64,000 bases of DNA from Marinomonas spartinae (GCF_900089775.1 NZ_FLOB01000002.1:124001-188000), one strand, 5' to 3'; counted from the stretch's first letter, positions 15,453 to 25,400 are shown. The notes: generated by a model from the letters alone, not told the origin. Translations and numbers: made by a program.

Positions 15453-18400
15453 GTCTACCGTGTCCCGTTGGCTTTCTGGTAAGAAGCGCTCTGCGTATTG
15501 CAGGTAGGTGTCACTTTCTAAAAAGAAACGGAACATTGTCATATCCAAGTGGCCTTTCTTGCACATGTTATACATCAGATCAATTGCGGAACTTAATGAG
15601 TTGGCTTTCTTATAGGGTCTATCGGATGCTGTGAGAGCCTCAAAAACGTCAGCAATCATCAGTATACGATCAGGAATAGTAAGCTGCTCTGCATGGAGTT
15701 TACGCGGGTAGCCCTGACCATCCATACGCTCGTGATGGGTGGAGGCATAATGAGGCACTCGGCTCAATTCTGGTGGAAAGGGCAGGCCTTCTAACATGTG
15801 AATAGTACTGATCATATGTTCTTTTATTTTAAATCGATCTTCTTCGGTCAAAGTACCGTTTTGTATACTGAGGTTGTAGAGCTCGCCTAAGTTATACTGG
15901 TATTTCGGTATGTCCATGTTGATTCCCAGTGAAGGGTCAAGTTCAATGTCCCTAATTCGTGGAATGATGTGTTCCGGTTTATCGGACAATAGGGTTTCTT
16001 GAGCAAAAGCGTATTCTGTTGCCTGTTGATCCTGTTCACTGGTCTGACTTTGCTCCGCGATCAGTAGTTCTTCTGCGGGTGATAATCCTAATCGATTGTT
16101 AAAGTGGCGAGTCCATACTTGACGTCCAATCTCTTTGATTTTTTGTTCATTCTCTTGGTTCATGGATTCTGAGCCGACATTTGCCTTAGCAATAAACTGG
16201 AACTGTTCTTGCAGCTCTTCCTGACGAACTTGCCACTGCTTCAAGGCGACATCTGGAGATTGCTTCTCAATGTAAACGGCTTGCATATAATCTATTTGAG
16301 CGTCGCGCCATAACACTTCAAAACGAGTGCGAATTTCGTGAATACGATTATAGTTGCATTCTAGCTTCGCCCCTTTGTCCATGATGTGCTCTGGCATGGT
16401 GATTTTGCCGCAGTCATGTAACCAAGCTGCAATGCGAAACTCGCGGCGCTCGTTGTCATTAGCAAATTTAAAGTCCTTGTAAGGCCCTTCTTGAGCTTGT
16501 TCGAGAGCGTTTGATAGCATAAGCCCGAGTTCAGGAACACGATGACAGTGATTGCCTGTGTGAACGGATTTATTATCTATGGCGTCCGCAATAAGACGAA
16601 TCAGAGCGTCCATAAATTCTTTTTGTTTGGCTTCATGTTGTTTGATTTCTTGGGCCATTTCTTGGAATGAACAGGACAGTTGCCAAATCTCGGTGATGTT
16701 TGAGTCAATGAGGTTAACTTCTTGAAATTGCCGTTTTCCGATTTTTTCTGTTTCCAATTGCAGTTGTTTAATAGGGCGAACAATGGGCCAACTTAATAAC
16801 CAAATAATGGGCAGTAAAAGCACCATCAAGCCGGCACTGAACAAAGCGGAATGGTAGGCTTCTTGGGTGGCTTGCTCATAGAGTTTTTTCTCAGGGACGA
16901 TGATGGCAAGGTAGGACTGGTTAGTTGATTTCTTGTCGACGTCTTTCGTAAATATGTAGTATTTCGTCCCATTGTCTGCCTTAGACAAAACAAATGGCTC
17001 TTTCGTTGACTGCTCTGCGGTACTCAGCAATTGTGTGATTGGAATACTGAGATAATCTTGTAGGTCTTGGGAGGTTGGCTTTAGCCAAGAGGTGCTTAAA
17101 GCATCTCGTTCTGCGGGGGTAATGTGTGCCAAAGCTGAGTTAATGAGACCTATGGCGAATTTATTTTGCTCATGGCTAACTAGATAGACGCGATTCGGAA
17201 CCGTAGCGTTGAGGCTTGTGATCTTCTTATATACCTTGATATTTTCTAACCCCAAACTTTTGATACTGTTTGTTAGTGTTTGGGATGCGCCAATGACGGC
17301 ATCGACCTGTCCATTTTCTAGATCGGAGAATAGTTGCTGTAGGCTGTTAGCCTTTTTCCAATGGACCTTAGGAAGGCGCTTTTCCAAACTGACGTCCATA
17401 TTCCAGCGATTAAGATAACCGATGGTTTGATTATTCAAGTCTGTGAGGGTAGTAATCGGTTGCGAGCGGTTTTTCGTGGCAATGCCATAGGGAATGTCCA
17501 GCAGTGGCGAGCTATATAAGCCTTTTATATTATCGTTTCCAAATTTTTGTACGGATAATAAAATATCAATTTCACCACGCTGGTACTTTTTCAACAGTGC
17601 GTCACGGCTAAAGCCATTGATGTAGTCAAACTTTAGCCCTGTCATGGCACTGACGATCTGCATTAAATCGACAAGGTACCCACTGGGTAAGCCTGACTCA
17701 CTAAAGTCAAATGGACGCCAATCGTTTTGGTTCGATACTTTCAAGGTGCCTAAGTGTGCCACTTTTTCACTTTGCTCTTTACTAAGATGTAACGGTGCTA
17801 TCCTTGGTAAGGAGACGGCATGGGTCTTTTGCAGGTTAGAGGCGATAATCTCACCGTGTTGTCGAAACAGAAAGCTTTGAGTGCCGTCTGCAAATAAGGC
17901 TTTAGACGCCTCTGTCAGTTGCTTTGATGTGGAAGACAGCAGAATGTCTAAACCGATGACTTGATTGGTATCGCCAATCCGTTGTGAGTAGGTTTGGCCG
18001 GTGATCTGTAGGTGTTGAAAAAGGTAAGGTTTGGTTTTATAGACCCCATTTTTAGGGGCTGTACTAAACCATGGGCGTTCGCTTGGGTAAAAGTTACTGC
18101 TTTGCGTGTATTGGTGATTTAAATTGAATGTGCTTGAGTAATAGTAAGTATGTCGTTGTCGTCCATTCGGACCATCCTTAACGACGATGGCGGCCCATTT
18201 GTCATCGGGTAATGCTTGCATTTTTTGGCTTATTTCTTTGGAAGCTTGTAAATTGATAAGTTGAAAGAAATGTTCCTGTTTGTCGCCAACGTAGAGACTA
18301 TAAAAATCAGAATGGTTTTTGAGTAGAGAAGAAAATAAGCGGCTTTTGCGTTCAACGCTTTCTTGGGAAAAGTTTGGTTGGATTAGGTTTGAGAGTAGAT

Positions 18401-18623
18401 TGACTGTGCGTTTAGCATCTATGTCGATTTTATTTAGATTGTTACTCATCTGATTCGACATCAAATCAAGGCTTGATAGCATATGAGTGACAGCTATCTT
18501 TTTGCTCGCATGATATTGTAAGACAATGGCCACCGTTGCTGTGATGACAATCGCAATAAGAAACATATTGGCGACAAAAAGTTTGATTGAATAGCGCTTG
18601 TTCATAGGTTTATTTGAGATCAC
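15429..18623 (-). CDS. Large HD-GYP receptor with interrupted dCache, SBP_bac_3 and HAMP
   Basis: A 1064-residue membrane receptor. TM1 is at about 13-34. A Cache-type periplasmic domain begins at about 37, and after 'SFLFRQHGEIIAS' (250-262) it is interrupted by a full SBP_bac_3 solute-binding domain (about 291-515). It then resumes (NGTKYYIFTKDVD..LAIIVPEKKLYE, 551-583). TM2 is at about 594-613, HAMP follows to about 665, then an HD-GYP phosphodiesterase. Catalytic motifs are NHCHRVPELG (691-700), HDCGKI (736-741) and HHERMDGQGYP (963-973). The HD-to-HHxxxDGxGYP distance (about 226 residues) is far above the usual 60 or so, because of a charged, Glu/Gln-rich insertion (about 765-925). The likely reaction is c-di-GMP hydrolysis controlled by a periplasmic small-molecule ligand. 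The GTG start has AGGAAG upstream. Confidence 0.88.
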   Translation of the reverse strand: MISNKPMNKRYSIKLFVANMFLIAIVITATVAIVLQYHASKKIAVTHMLSSLDLMSNQMSNNLNKIDIDAKRTVNLLSNLIQPNFSQESVERKSRLFSSLLKNHSDFYSLYVGDKQEHFFQLINLQASKEISQKMQALPDDKWAAIVVKDGPNGRQRHTYYYSSTFNLNHQYTQSSNFYPSERPWFSTAPKNGVYKTKPYLFQHLQITGQTYSQRIGDTNQVIGLDILLSSTSKQLTEASKALFADGTQSFLFRQHGEIIASNLQKTHAVSLPRIAPLHLSKEQSEKVAHLGTLKVSNQNDWRPFDFSESGLPSGYLVDLMQIVSAMTGLKFDYINGFSRDALLKKYQRGEIDILLSVQKFGNDNIKGLYSSPLLDIPYGIATKNRSQPITTLTDLNNQTIGYLNRWNMDVSLEKRLPKVHWKKANSLQQLFSDLENGQVDAVIGASQTLTNSIKSLGLENIKVYKKITSLNATVPNRVYLVSHEQNKFAIGLINSALAHITPAERDALSTSWLKPTSQDLQDYLSIPITQLLSTAEQSTKEPFVLSKADNGTKYYIFTKDVDKKSTNQSYLAIIVPEKKLYEQATQEAYHSALFSAGLMVLLLPIIWLLSWPIVRPIKQLQLETEKIGKRQFQEVNLIDSNITEIWQLSCSFQEMAQEIKQHEAKQKEFMDALIRLIADAIDNKSVHTGNHCHRVPELGLMLSNALEQAQEGPYKDFKFANDNERREFRIAAWLHDCGKITMPEHIMDKGAKLECNYNRIHEIRTRFEVLWRDAQIDYMQAVYIEKQSPDVALKQWQVRQEELQEQFQFIAKANVGSESMNQENEQKIKEIGRQVWTRHFNNRLGLSPAEELLIAEQSQTSEQDQQATEYAFAQETLLSDKPEHIIPRIRDIELDPSLGINMDIPKYQYNLGELYNLSIQNGTLTEEDRFKIKEHMISTIHMLEGLPFPPELSRVPHYASTHHERMDGQGYPRKLHAEQLTIPDRILMIADVFEALTASDRPYKKANSLSSAIDLMYNMCKKGHLDMTMFRFFLESDTYLQYAERFLPESQRDTVDIKAYSFE

Positions 18624-19158
18624 AGTGTCTTCCTTCTGAATACAACAGCCCTTTATTAACTAGCTATCATAGTCATTAAAAAAAGTCGACTATTATTTTT
18701 CTGGCGCTAAGAAAAGGATGGAGTATTCTTTTCTAAATCTATTCATTAAAAAGTCGTTTGAAATAGTTTTTCTGTGATTCGGTTTTAAAATAAGGGAAGT
18801 AGATTTCATTATAAAAAATATTTTATCTTTAGTTGTTTTTTTCTGCTTTTGTGAGACTTTACTCTTATATGGAAATAATTAAATAGTTTTGTTATGGAAA
18901 TTTATATAAAAATATAAAGCCCGAGGGGAAGTATGAGAAACATTAAAATAATCTGTTTGTTACTTTTATTTCCAATGAAACATCATCTCGATCAGTCGAA
19001 ACCAGCGCTTCTAGGCAAGCGTTAGCAAAATTAGCCGAAGAACTAAATCAATTAACCATTCAATTTTACATTTAACGCATTATTGTGACTTAAATGTTTT
19101 TATCTACCTTCATCATCCTTTGAGCGATGGCGGTATTTAATATTGGGCTAATTGGATA
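18624..19158. other. AT-rich intergenic region
   Basis: About 535 bases of strongly AT-rich sequence separate the HD-GYP gene from the pentapeptide-repeat gene. Its right part holds the degraded small ORF described separately. The left part should contain the HD-GYP promoter, on the minus strand, but I cannot assign its boxes. The composition is more AT-rich than its neighbours, as in regions with decayed or recently acquired DNA. Confidence 0.5.
18933..19075 (+). pseudogene. Possible frameshifted remnant of a small secreted protein gene
   Basis: An ATG with GAGGGGAAG upstream opens MRNIKIICLLLLFP, a signal-peptide-like stretch, then stops after 30 codons. In another frame the same DNA reads on as SNETSSRSVETSASRQALAK and a further amphipathic tail (LAEELNQLTIQFYI) to a TAA. 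Joining the two frames would give a normal short exported protein of about 45-47 residues, so a single indel near position 18975 is a simple explanation. No family is recognised. The alternative is two chance frames. Confidence 0.35.
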
Positions 19159-19758
19159 TCAGTCAACCAGTTCGATGTTTAAGCTGTCGAGTAAGCTTAG
19201 CGCTTCGAATCGTGAAAACTTAGCATTATCAATGTTATTTTCTAATACATTAATTGAGAAGTTGTAGGACTCCGTTAAGTCAGCCTTATAAAGGTTCGTT
19301 TTCATAAATAGGCTATGGCTGAGATCACAATGAATTATAGATGAGTAGGCTAAATTGGCATTTCTAAAGTCTACATCATGCAGTTTACAGTTTAACAAGC
19401 TCAGGTCATTGAGGGTTAAATCAAAAAAAGAAGAGTCGTTTAGGATACATTGAGAGAATTTAAGGTCAGGGTCAGTTATATAAGGTGGCCAATGGGCTTT
19501 TGTCCAATTAACACCCACCAGTTTGCTTTCGATAAACTGGCTTTCTAAAAAACGTGAAAAAGGCACTTCAATCAGACTCAAATTACAGCGCCTAAAGGTG
19601 CAGTTTAAAAATTTGCACTTAGCAAATGTAGAGGAGGAAAAGTCGCAATCGTTAAACTCACAGTCTTCAAATTCGGACTCTAAAATCGATTCGTCGTTTT
19701 GTGTTAGCTTGTTAAAGGCCGTGTCATAATATTGCTGATGGCTAGCGATTGGCTTCAT
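19159..19758 (-). CDS. Pentapeptide-repeat protein (Qnr/McbG-like)
   Basis: A 199-residue protein made almost entirely of pentapeptide repeats of the A(D/N)LXX type: FEDCEFNDCDFSSSTFAKCK near residues 30-50, then CRRCNLS-like, LLNCKLHDVDFRNANLAYS and CDLSHSLFMKTNLYKADLTE. A non-repeat break at about 85-95 (NWTKAHWPPYITDPD) separates two coils. The C-terminus ends in a helix (FSRFEALSLLDSLNIELVD), as in Qnr, MfpA and McbG proteins, whose C-terminal helices dimerise. Those proteins mimic DNA and protect gyrase. This protein is somewhat short for Qnr, so gyrase protection is a hypothesis. It is monocistronic or last in a minus-strand run. Confidence 0.8.
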   Translation of the reverse strand: MKPIASHQQYYDTAFNKLTQNDESILESEFEDCEFNDCDFSSSTFAKCKFLNCTFRRCNLSLIEVPFSRFLESQFIESKLVGVNWTKAHWPPYITDPDLKFSQCILNDSSFFDLTLNDLSLLNCKLHDVDFRNANLAYSSIIHCDLSHSLFMKTNLYKADLTESYNFSINVLENNIDNAKFSRFEALSLLDSLNIELVD

Positions 19759-19795
19759 AAAGGGCCTGCTTGGGCTTTATTCAATAAGAGCATTG

Positions 19796-20101
19796 TTACT
19801 CAAAAACGGGACGAAAGAAACTGCGCTCATAACGGATGATGCATTGGGTGTCTTCTGCGAACTGAAAAGCCGCAATGCAGTCCGTATCCTTCAAGGAATC
19901 CTGACGATATTGTTCATAGGAAGCAAGGCTTGGAAAAGTAAATAAGGCTAAGGCGATGTTATTAGCACCTTCTGATGGCAAGAAGTAACCATTATGTGTA
20001 CCTCCAAATTTATTGACTAAGGGGATCCACATTTGTGCATATTGCTCGAATTCCGCGAGTTTATTTGGATCAATAACATACCGTATATAGCAAGTAATCA
20101 T
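19796..20101 (-). CDS. NIPSNAP-family protein
   Basis: A 101-residue dimeric alpha/beta-barrel (ferredoxin-like) protein of the NIPSNAP family. Seen are the N-terminal strand ITCYIRYVIDPNKLAEFEQY, the helix QMWIPLVNKFGG and the central HNGYFLPSEGANNIALALF, ending in a helix with YEQYRQDS. Function in bacteria is unknown; members are often encoded with small-molecule enzymes. It lies between the pentapeptide-repeat protein and a HAD phosphatase on the same strand. Confidence 0.82.
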   Translation of the reverse strand: MITCYIRYVIDPNKLAEFEQYAQMWIPLVNKFGGTHNGYFLPSEGANNIALALFTFPSLASYEQYRQDSLKDTDCIAAFQFAEDTQCIIRYERSFFRPVFE

Positions 20102-20148
20102 ATTTGTTTTCCTATACTTTAATTGTCTAATACAACGGTATTAGGTGA

Positions 20149-20808
20149 TTAGGGTTGAAGGAGCTTTTCTAAATGGCACTCATTAAAGTCTGTTAATGAA
20201 CGAATTTTTAGATGCGAGTTATCGTACTTTGGGTGATCAAAATCCATTTCGGCAGGCACAGCAACGACTTTTAATCCGGCAGCTTTGGCGGCCATAATGC
20301 CTGAGGCGGAATCCTCAAAGGCAATGCAGTTAGCGGGATCAACATTTAGTTTCTTGACGGTAGATAGGTACACCGCTGGGTGTGGTTTACCTTCAACCTC
20401 CTGTTCTGATGAAGAGGTTGCATGGAAGTAATCGGCAATGCCTAAGGTATGTAGGACGACTGGAATGAGACGTGCGGGGGCATTGGTTGATAAACCAATT
20501 TTGAACCCTTTATCCTGAAAAAAACGTAAGGTCTCCGTTACACCTGCCATTTCTATACCCTGTGTTGAAATACGCTTTTCCACCAGGTCAACCACTTCTT
20601 GTTCTACCTGTTGCAGGCTTTTTCCTGTCCAGGGGAAATGTTGATACCAAAATTGCGTCACTTCTTGTGTCGTCATCGAGGCCGTTTGCGCAGAGAGTGA
20701 TTCATTGACTTTCACTCCAACGGCAGAGAAGACTGTTTGTTCAGCCTCTTTCCACATTGGCTCAGAGTCAATAAGAAGACCGTCCATATCGAAGATAACC
20801 GCTTGCAT
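20149..20808 (-). CDS. HAD-IA sugar phosphatase (HxpB/YniC-like)
   Basis: A 219-residue haloacid-dehalogenase hydrolase from the internal ATG, giving MQAVIFDMDGLLIDSEPMWK. HAD motif I is DMDGLLIDSEP with the nucleophile and acid Asp pair. Motif II is the Ser/Thr in GLSTNAPA, the motif III Lys is in GKPHPAVYL, and motif IV is FEDSASGIMAAKAAG. Family resemblance is strongest to E. coli YniC (HxpB), a 2-deoxyglucose-6-phosphate and hexitol-phosphate phosphatase. A GTG nine codons upstream is a possible alternative start. It probably detoxifies stray phosphosugars in the cytoplasm. Confidence 0.85.
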   Translation of the reverse strand: MQAVIFDMDGLLIDSEPMWKEAEQTVFSAVGVKVNESLSAQTASMTTQEVTQFWYQHFPWTGKSLQQVEQEVVDLVEKRISTQGIEMAGVTETLRFFQDKGFKIGLSTNAPARLIPVVLHTLGIADYFHATSSSEQEVEGKPHPAVYLSTVKKLNVDPANCIAFEDSASGIMAAKAAGLKVVAVPAEMDFDHPKYDNSHLKIRSLTDFNECHLEKLLQP

Positions 20809-20950
20809 TGTAGTGTCTTTTCCTGAGTGATTCACAGAAGAATGTCTTTATTCAGTGCCTTACCCCAAAGCATAATCTCATATTGTCGCAGATCAGAATC
20901 ATAGTAAGGATCGTTTTTTACTAGTTTTGTTTAGTTTTCTTGAATTGTCT

Positions 20951-21478
20951 TTAAGTCGGGTCGGTAGAGCCTAGATTGATACGTGACATGAGGAGCAAGT
21001 TAATATACTTGCCCGCTTTGAAGGTAGCGAGGCGTTTTGTTCCTTCTGGTTCAAAGCCGACTTTCTTATAGAGTTCAATAGCCCCCGAGTTGTCTTCATG
21101 GACGTCTAACTCGATGCGAACAAGATTGAGCCAATGATCCGCTTGAGATAAAGCTTCTTCCATTAAGCGCCGGCCAATACCTTGTCCGTGAGCTTCGGGG
21201 TGCACCGCAATGGCAAGGGAGGCTGTGTGTTTTTCCCGTAACTTAGTCGACAAAAAAAGCGTCACATGGCCGAGGAGCTGGTTATCCACTTCAGCAACTA
21301 ACGTATATTGGTTTGCGCCAGAGAAAAGGGCGTTGATTGTGCCTGTGTCAAGATAAGGTAACTGAGAAGTGTTTTCAGCGACCGATGGACAGCGATAAAT
21401 GTCAGTCAATGCTTCAAGGTCTGTTGGCTCTAGTCGACGAATAGTAGTAATACCCAATGCCTGTTCTCCTGCGCTCAT
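20951..21478 (-). CDS. GNAT-family N-acetyltransferase
   Basis: A 175-residue GNAT enzyme. The acetyl-CoA loop is HGQGIGRRLMEEAL (after SLAIAVHPEA), and the C-terminal signature is NSGAIELYKKVGFEPEG, as in RimI/SpeG-like and amino-acid acetyltransferases. The substrate is not assignable. It is 36 bases downstream of the response regulator of the NCS1-kinase system and in the same direction, so it could be co-transcribed and belong to its output. Confidence 0.82.
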   Translation of the reverse strand: MSAGEQALGITTIRRLEPTDLEALTDIYRCPSVAENTSQLPYLDTGTINALFSGANQYTLVAEVDNQLLGHVTLFLSTKLREKHTASLAIAVHPEAHGQGIGRRLMEEALSQADHWLNLVRIELDVHEDNSGAIELYKKVGFEPEGTKRLATFKAGKYINLLLMSRINLGSTDPT

Positions 21479-21514
21479 TCCATTTAATGATGTGCATTGT
21501 AATGCATATATTCT

Positions 21515-22420
21515 TTAACTTCTCGCTAATATCTTTAACGCAATACCCGCAGCGGCAGTGCGGTTTTCAACCCCTAGTTTGGGAAAGATTTGCTCAAGGT
21601 GCTTGTTGACGGTTCGAGGGCTCATCTCCAATATTTGTGCAATGTCTCGATTGGTTTTGCCATTGGCGAGCCAGTGGAGTACTTCCGATTCGCGTTCGGT
21701 TAAGTCTAACTCTTGTTTGAGCAGATGTGGACCGGTTGGACGGCGACCATCTTCCAGTTTGAGAAGGCGCTCTTGACCAGTTTTGGCACTGATTACTCGG
21801 ACACTCAGTGGGTAATCTAAGCCTGTGAGAGGTAAGTGGCTGTCTTCATTTGGCTGGTGAGCAAGCCATTGGCTGAGCTGTTCAGCAAAGTCGGTTTGTT
21901 GCCATTCGTCGTTGGCTCGGGCTTTGGCGAGCAGGGCGTATGTTTGTGGGGTTGCCCACAGGATATGGCCGCTGTCGGAAACCGTCATGAGATGTTGCCC
22001 CGTGCTGTCTAGGGCGATCTGTGCGCTGTTCGTTAGACGAGCGTTGTTGAGATGTACTTTCATCCGCGCAAGCAGCTCACTGGGTTTTATCGGCTTGGTG
22101 AGATAATCCACGCCGCCCACTTCTAGCCCTCGGACGATGTCATCCGTGTCGCTTAAGCCCGTCATAAAAATCACTGGAATGCTGGCCAGATTGGCATCAG
22201 CTTTGAGTGCTTTGCAGGTTTCGAAGCCATCCATATTGGGCATGATGGCGTCGAGTAGGATGATATCGGGTCGAATCCGCTTGGCGATGGTGAGTGCTTG
22301 CTTACCTTCTAGAGCAACGAGTACATCCATATTGGCCGCTTCTAGTGTATCGTTTATTAGGCTTAAAGCGTCGGCAGAATCATCCACGACCAAAACGATA
22401 TCGTTTTTAGTTGGCGTCAT
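21515..22420 (-). CDS. LuxR-type response regulator paired with the NCS1-fused kinase
   Basis: A 301-residue response regulator with an N-terminal receiver domain (phospho-acceptor D57 in PDIILLDAIMPNMDG; T in VIFMTGLSD; K in YLTKPIKPSE). A middle segment of about 90 residues follows, in which LMTVSDSGHILWATPQTYAL looks PAS-like. The C-terminal LuxR/FixJ HTH (about 237-300) contains LTERESEVLHWLANGKTN and MSPRTVNKHLEQIFPKLGVE. Its start overlaps the 3' end of the kinase gene by 14 bases, so the pair is translationally coupled and clearly cognate. It should bind DNA when phosphorylated. Targets are not evident here, but the downstream GNAT gene is a candidate. Confidence 0.9.
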   Translation of the reverse strand: MTPTKNDIVLVVDDSADALSLINDTLEAANMDVLVALEGKQALTIAKRIRPDIILLDAIMPNMDGFETCKALKADANLASIPVIFMTGLSDTDDIVRGLEVGGVDYLTKPIKPSELLARMKVHLNNARLTNSAQIALDSTGQHLMTVSDSGHILWATPQTYALLAKARANDEWQQTDFAEQLSQWLAHQPNEDSHLPLTGLDYPLSVRVISAKTGQERLLKLEDGRRPTGPHLLKQELDLTERESEVLHWLANGKTNRDIAQILEMSPRTVNKHLEQIFPKLGVENRTAAAGIALKILARS

Positions 22421-25400
22421 GAGGTTTTATCTCCAAAGTCTGCTCATTGCTTGTTACTGAGTCGCTGTTGTTTGCGTCATCATCCAAATCCTGTTTACCT
22501 GAAACCGTCCCTGTGGCATGAGCTTTTAAGTCGTTTACTAGTAGATCAAATTGAAAGGCATTAGAGAAGTTTTCCAAACGCTGAAACATTTCTGCTGGGA
22601 CGAGTTGACCGTCTTCTATCTGTTTAAGGGTTTGCTTCACACCTTTTCGATAACCCATTTCGGCAAAGGCAATGAGTTCGCGTATCAAGTCATGATCGGG
22701 CAAAGTGGATACAGGTGTGGTGTGTTTTTTAAGTTGCTTTTCAACTGACTGCTCGATTGTAGAAGGCGATGCATTGTTTTTAAGATCATTGGTTTTAAAG
22801 GTACTGGACTTGAGGGCCTCGGTTGTTGGTGTTTGATAGAGCCAGGTTAAATGCAAATGCTGGCCGAGTTTTTTAAGTAGTGTGTGGTTATTAACGGGCT
22901 TGATAAGATAATCATCAAAGGCGGCTTTTTCATCTGCTTGACGATGTTGTTCTTGCGCGTCAGCAGACAGCATGACGATGGGGTTTTTAATACCACGTTG
23001 ACGCAAGGCTTTGGCAAGCTCTAATCCATTCATGCCTGGCATGGAGACATCGAGTAGAAAGAGATCCGGTGTGATGGACTCCAATTGCGACAAACAATGC
23101 TTGGCATCGTGTGCTTCGTAGGCAATAAAATCTAAAGGTACGAGAATATCCGACAGCAAGCCTCGGACGACGGGATCATCGTCCACCACAAAGATTTTCT
23201 TTTGAAAGCCTTGGTAGCCAATAATATGTTGTCGCTTCTCACTGTGGGCTTGTTCTTTGTTAATCCACGGCAACATAAGGCTGACTTTAAATTGGCTACC
23301 AGAACCCACTAGGCTCGTGGCTTGTAGATCGCCTCCCATGATGTCCGTGAGGAGTTTGACGATCGTCAGCCCCAGCCCAGTACCCGGTAGGTTCGCCGTA
23401 TCCGCATTACGTACTCGCTCGAAGGGATCAAAAATACGATCAAGCTGGTCGGCTGGAATGCCTGCCCCCGTGTCTTTAATGATAAATTCGGCGACTTGGT
23501 TGCGGTATCGAATAGCAAAGTCCACCTGACCTTGCTTGGTGTATTTTACGGCATTAGACAAAAGATTGATCAATATTTGTCTTAGGCGTTTCTCATCCAC
23601 CATGACAGTGGTGGGAAGGGGATCGCGGATGTCCGTGTGGAACAGAACGCCCTTGCTGGTGGCTTGCATGGAAAACATATTATCCAGTTGATCGATAAGA
23701 GCGGGCAAATCCACCACGTTGCGATATAAATCCAATCGACCGGCTTCGATTTTAGAAATATCTAATAACCCTTCGATCAGATCGGCCAGATATTCGCCAC
23801 TGCGCTGGATGATGCCAAGACCATGTTGGTGTTGAGGTAAGGAGGCGGATTGATCCGAGAGCAGTTGTGCGTAGCCAATAATAGATTGTAACGGTGTGCG
23901 GAGTTCGTGGCTGATTCCGGTTAGATAGCGGCTTTTGGCCGCATTAGAACGTTCTGCTAATTCTTTGGCTGATTGCAGCGCTTGGTCGGTGATTTTATGC
24001 GCTTCGATTTCTTTGGTGAGTTTTCGGGTTTGTCGATTGGATTCTTTTTGTGCCACCACACGGCTTTCATGCGCTAAGAGAAACAGCCAAGACAACACGC
24101 CAGAGACGATTAGCAACGTAAAGAAAATCATCCACATGGTTTGTTGTAATAACGCTGCCTCAGACACTGTCTGCGGTGCCATTTGTCGATAAACAAGCGC
24201 CATTAAGACGCCATTGAGAATATTGATGACAACCAATAAGGTGACGAATCGGCCAAGTCGGGAATTGATTAAACGAACGATTTTCTTCGGTAGAAACAGG
24301 CGTAAGAAATAAATGCTTTGTTCCGCGATTCTTGCCCTAGGTTTGCAACTGTCTAAGCAACGCACGTCGAGAGAGCAGCAAAGGGAGCAAATGGGCTGCA
24401 TATATGCAGAGCAAAAGCTCATGTCGGCCACTTCAAACGGATTCTCGCAAATGCCACAGGTTAGGGTATGCGCTTTGGGTGTTTCTGGGCTGGCATTTTC
24501 TCGATTAGCGTTTTCGAGATTAATCAATGGAACAAGCTCAGGGGATTGTCTTGCTATATAGTATTTTCCTTTAGTAAGCCAAGCGATTAACGGTACAAAG
24601 ACAAAACAACTGGCGAGACTGACAAATTGGCAAAGGGCTTTGGCCGTGTCGCCAAAGACGCCCAAGTAGCTGGCGAAGCCAAGAGTGGTCGCGATCAGCA
24701 TGGAGCCCGTGCCAACCGGATTAATATCGTATAAATGAGCGCGTTTGAATTCTACATAGTTGGGGCTTAAGCCGAGTGGTTTATTGATCAGCAGATCCGC
24801 TGCAAGGCTACCAATCCAACTAATGGCGGTAATCGCAAAGACACCCAGCACTGCCGCCAGTGCTTGGTAAATGCCCAGTTCCATCAGCAGTAGGGCAATG
24901 GTGACGTTAAACACCAACCAGACAACACGACCGGGGTGGCTATGGGTCAGCCTTGAGAAGAAGTTTGACCAAGCAATGGAACCTGCATAGGCGTTGGTGA
25001 GGTTTATTTTCATCTGACAAATAAACACCATGACGGCCGCTAGAATCAGAGCAAGGGAGGGAGAGTTGGTTAAAAACTGAAAAATGCGTTGATACATGTG
25101 GGTTGGATCGGCTGCCTCGATAAAAGGCACGCCATTGGAAAACGCCAAGTAGGCTAGAAAAGAACCGAGCAGCATTTTTAATCCGCCCATAAATACCCAA
25201 CCAGGGCCAGCCATGATCAGCCAAAACCACCAGCGTTTTTTATTGGCTTGGGTCTTTTCTGGCATAAACCGCAGATAGTCCACTTGCTCGCCAATTTGTC
25301 CCATCAGCGCGAAGATCACTGAGGCGGCAGCACCAAATAGCACGATATTAAAATGTCCGCTTTCCGGTAGTTCTGGCACTTGATAGTGGGTCCAGTCTGA

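Noticed and set aside
15429..18623. Hybrid histidine kinase reading of the large receptor
   Set aside because: No HisKA or HATPase motif is present; the C-terminal motifs are HD and HHxxxDGxGYP.
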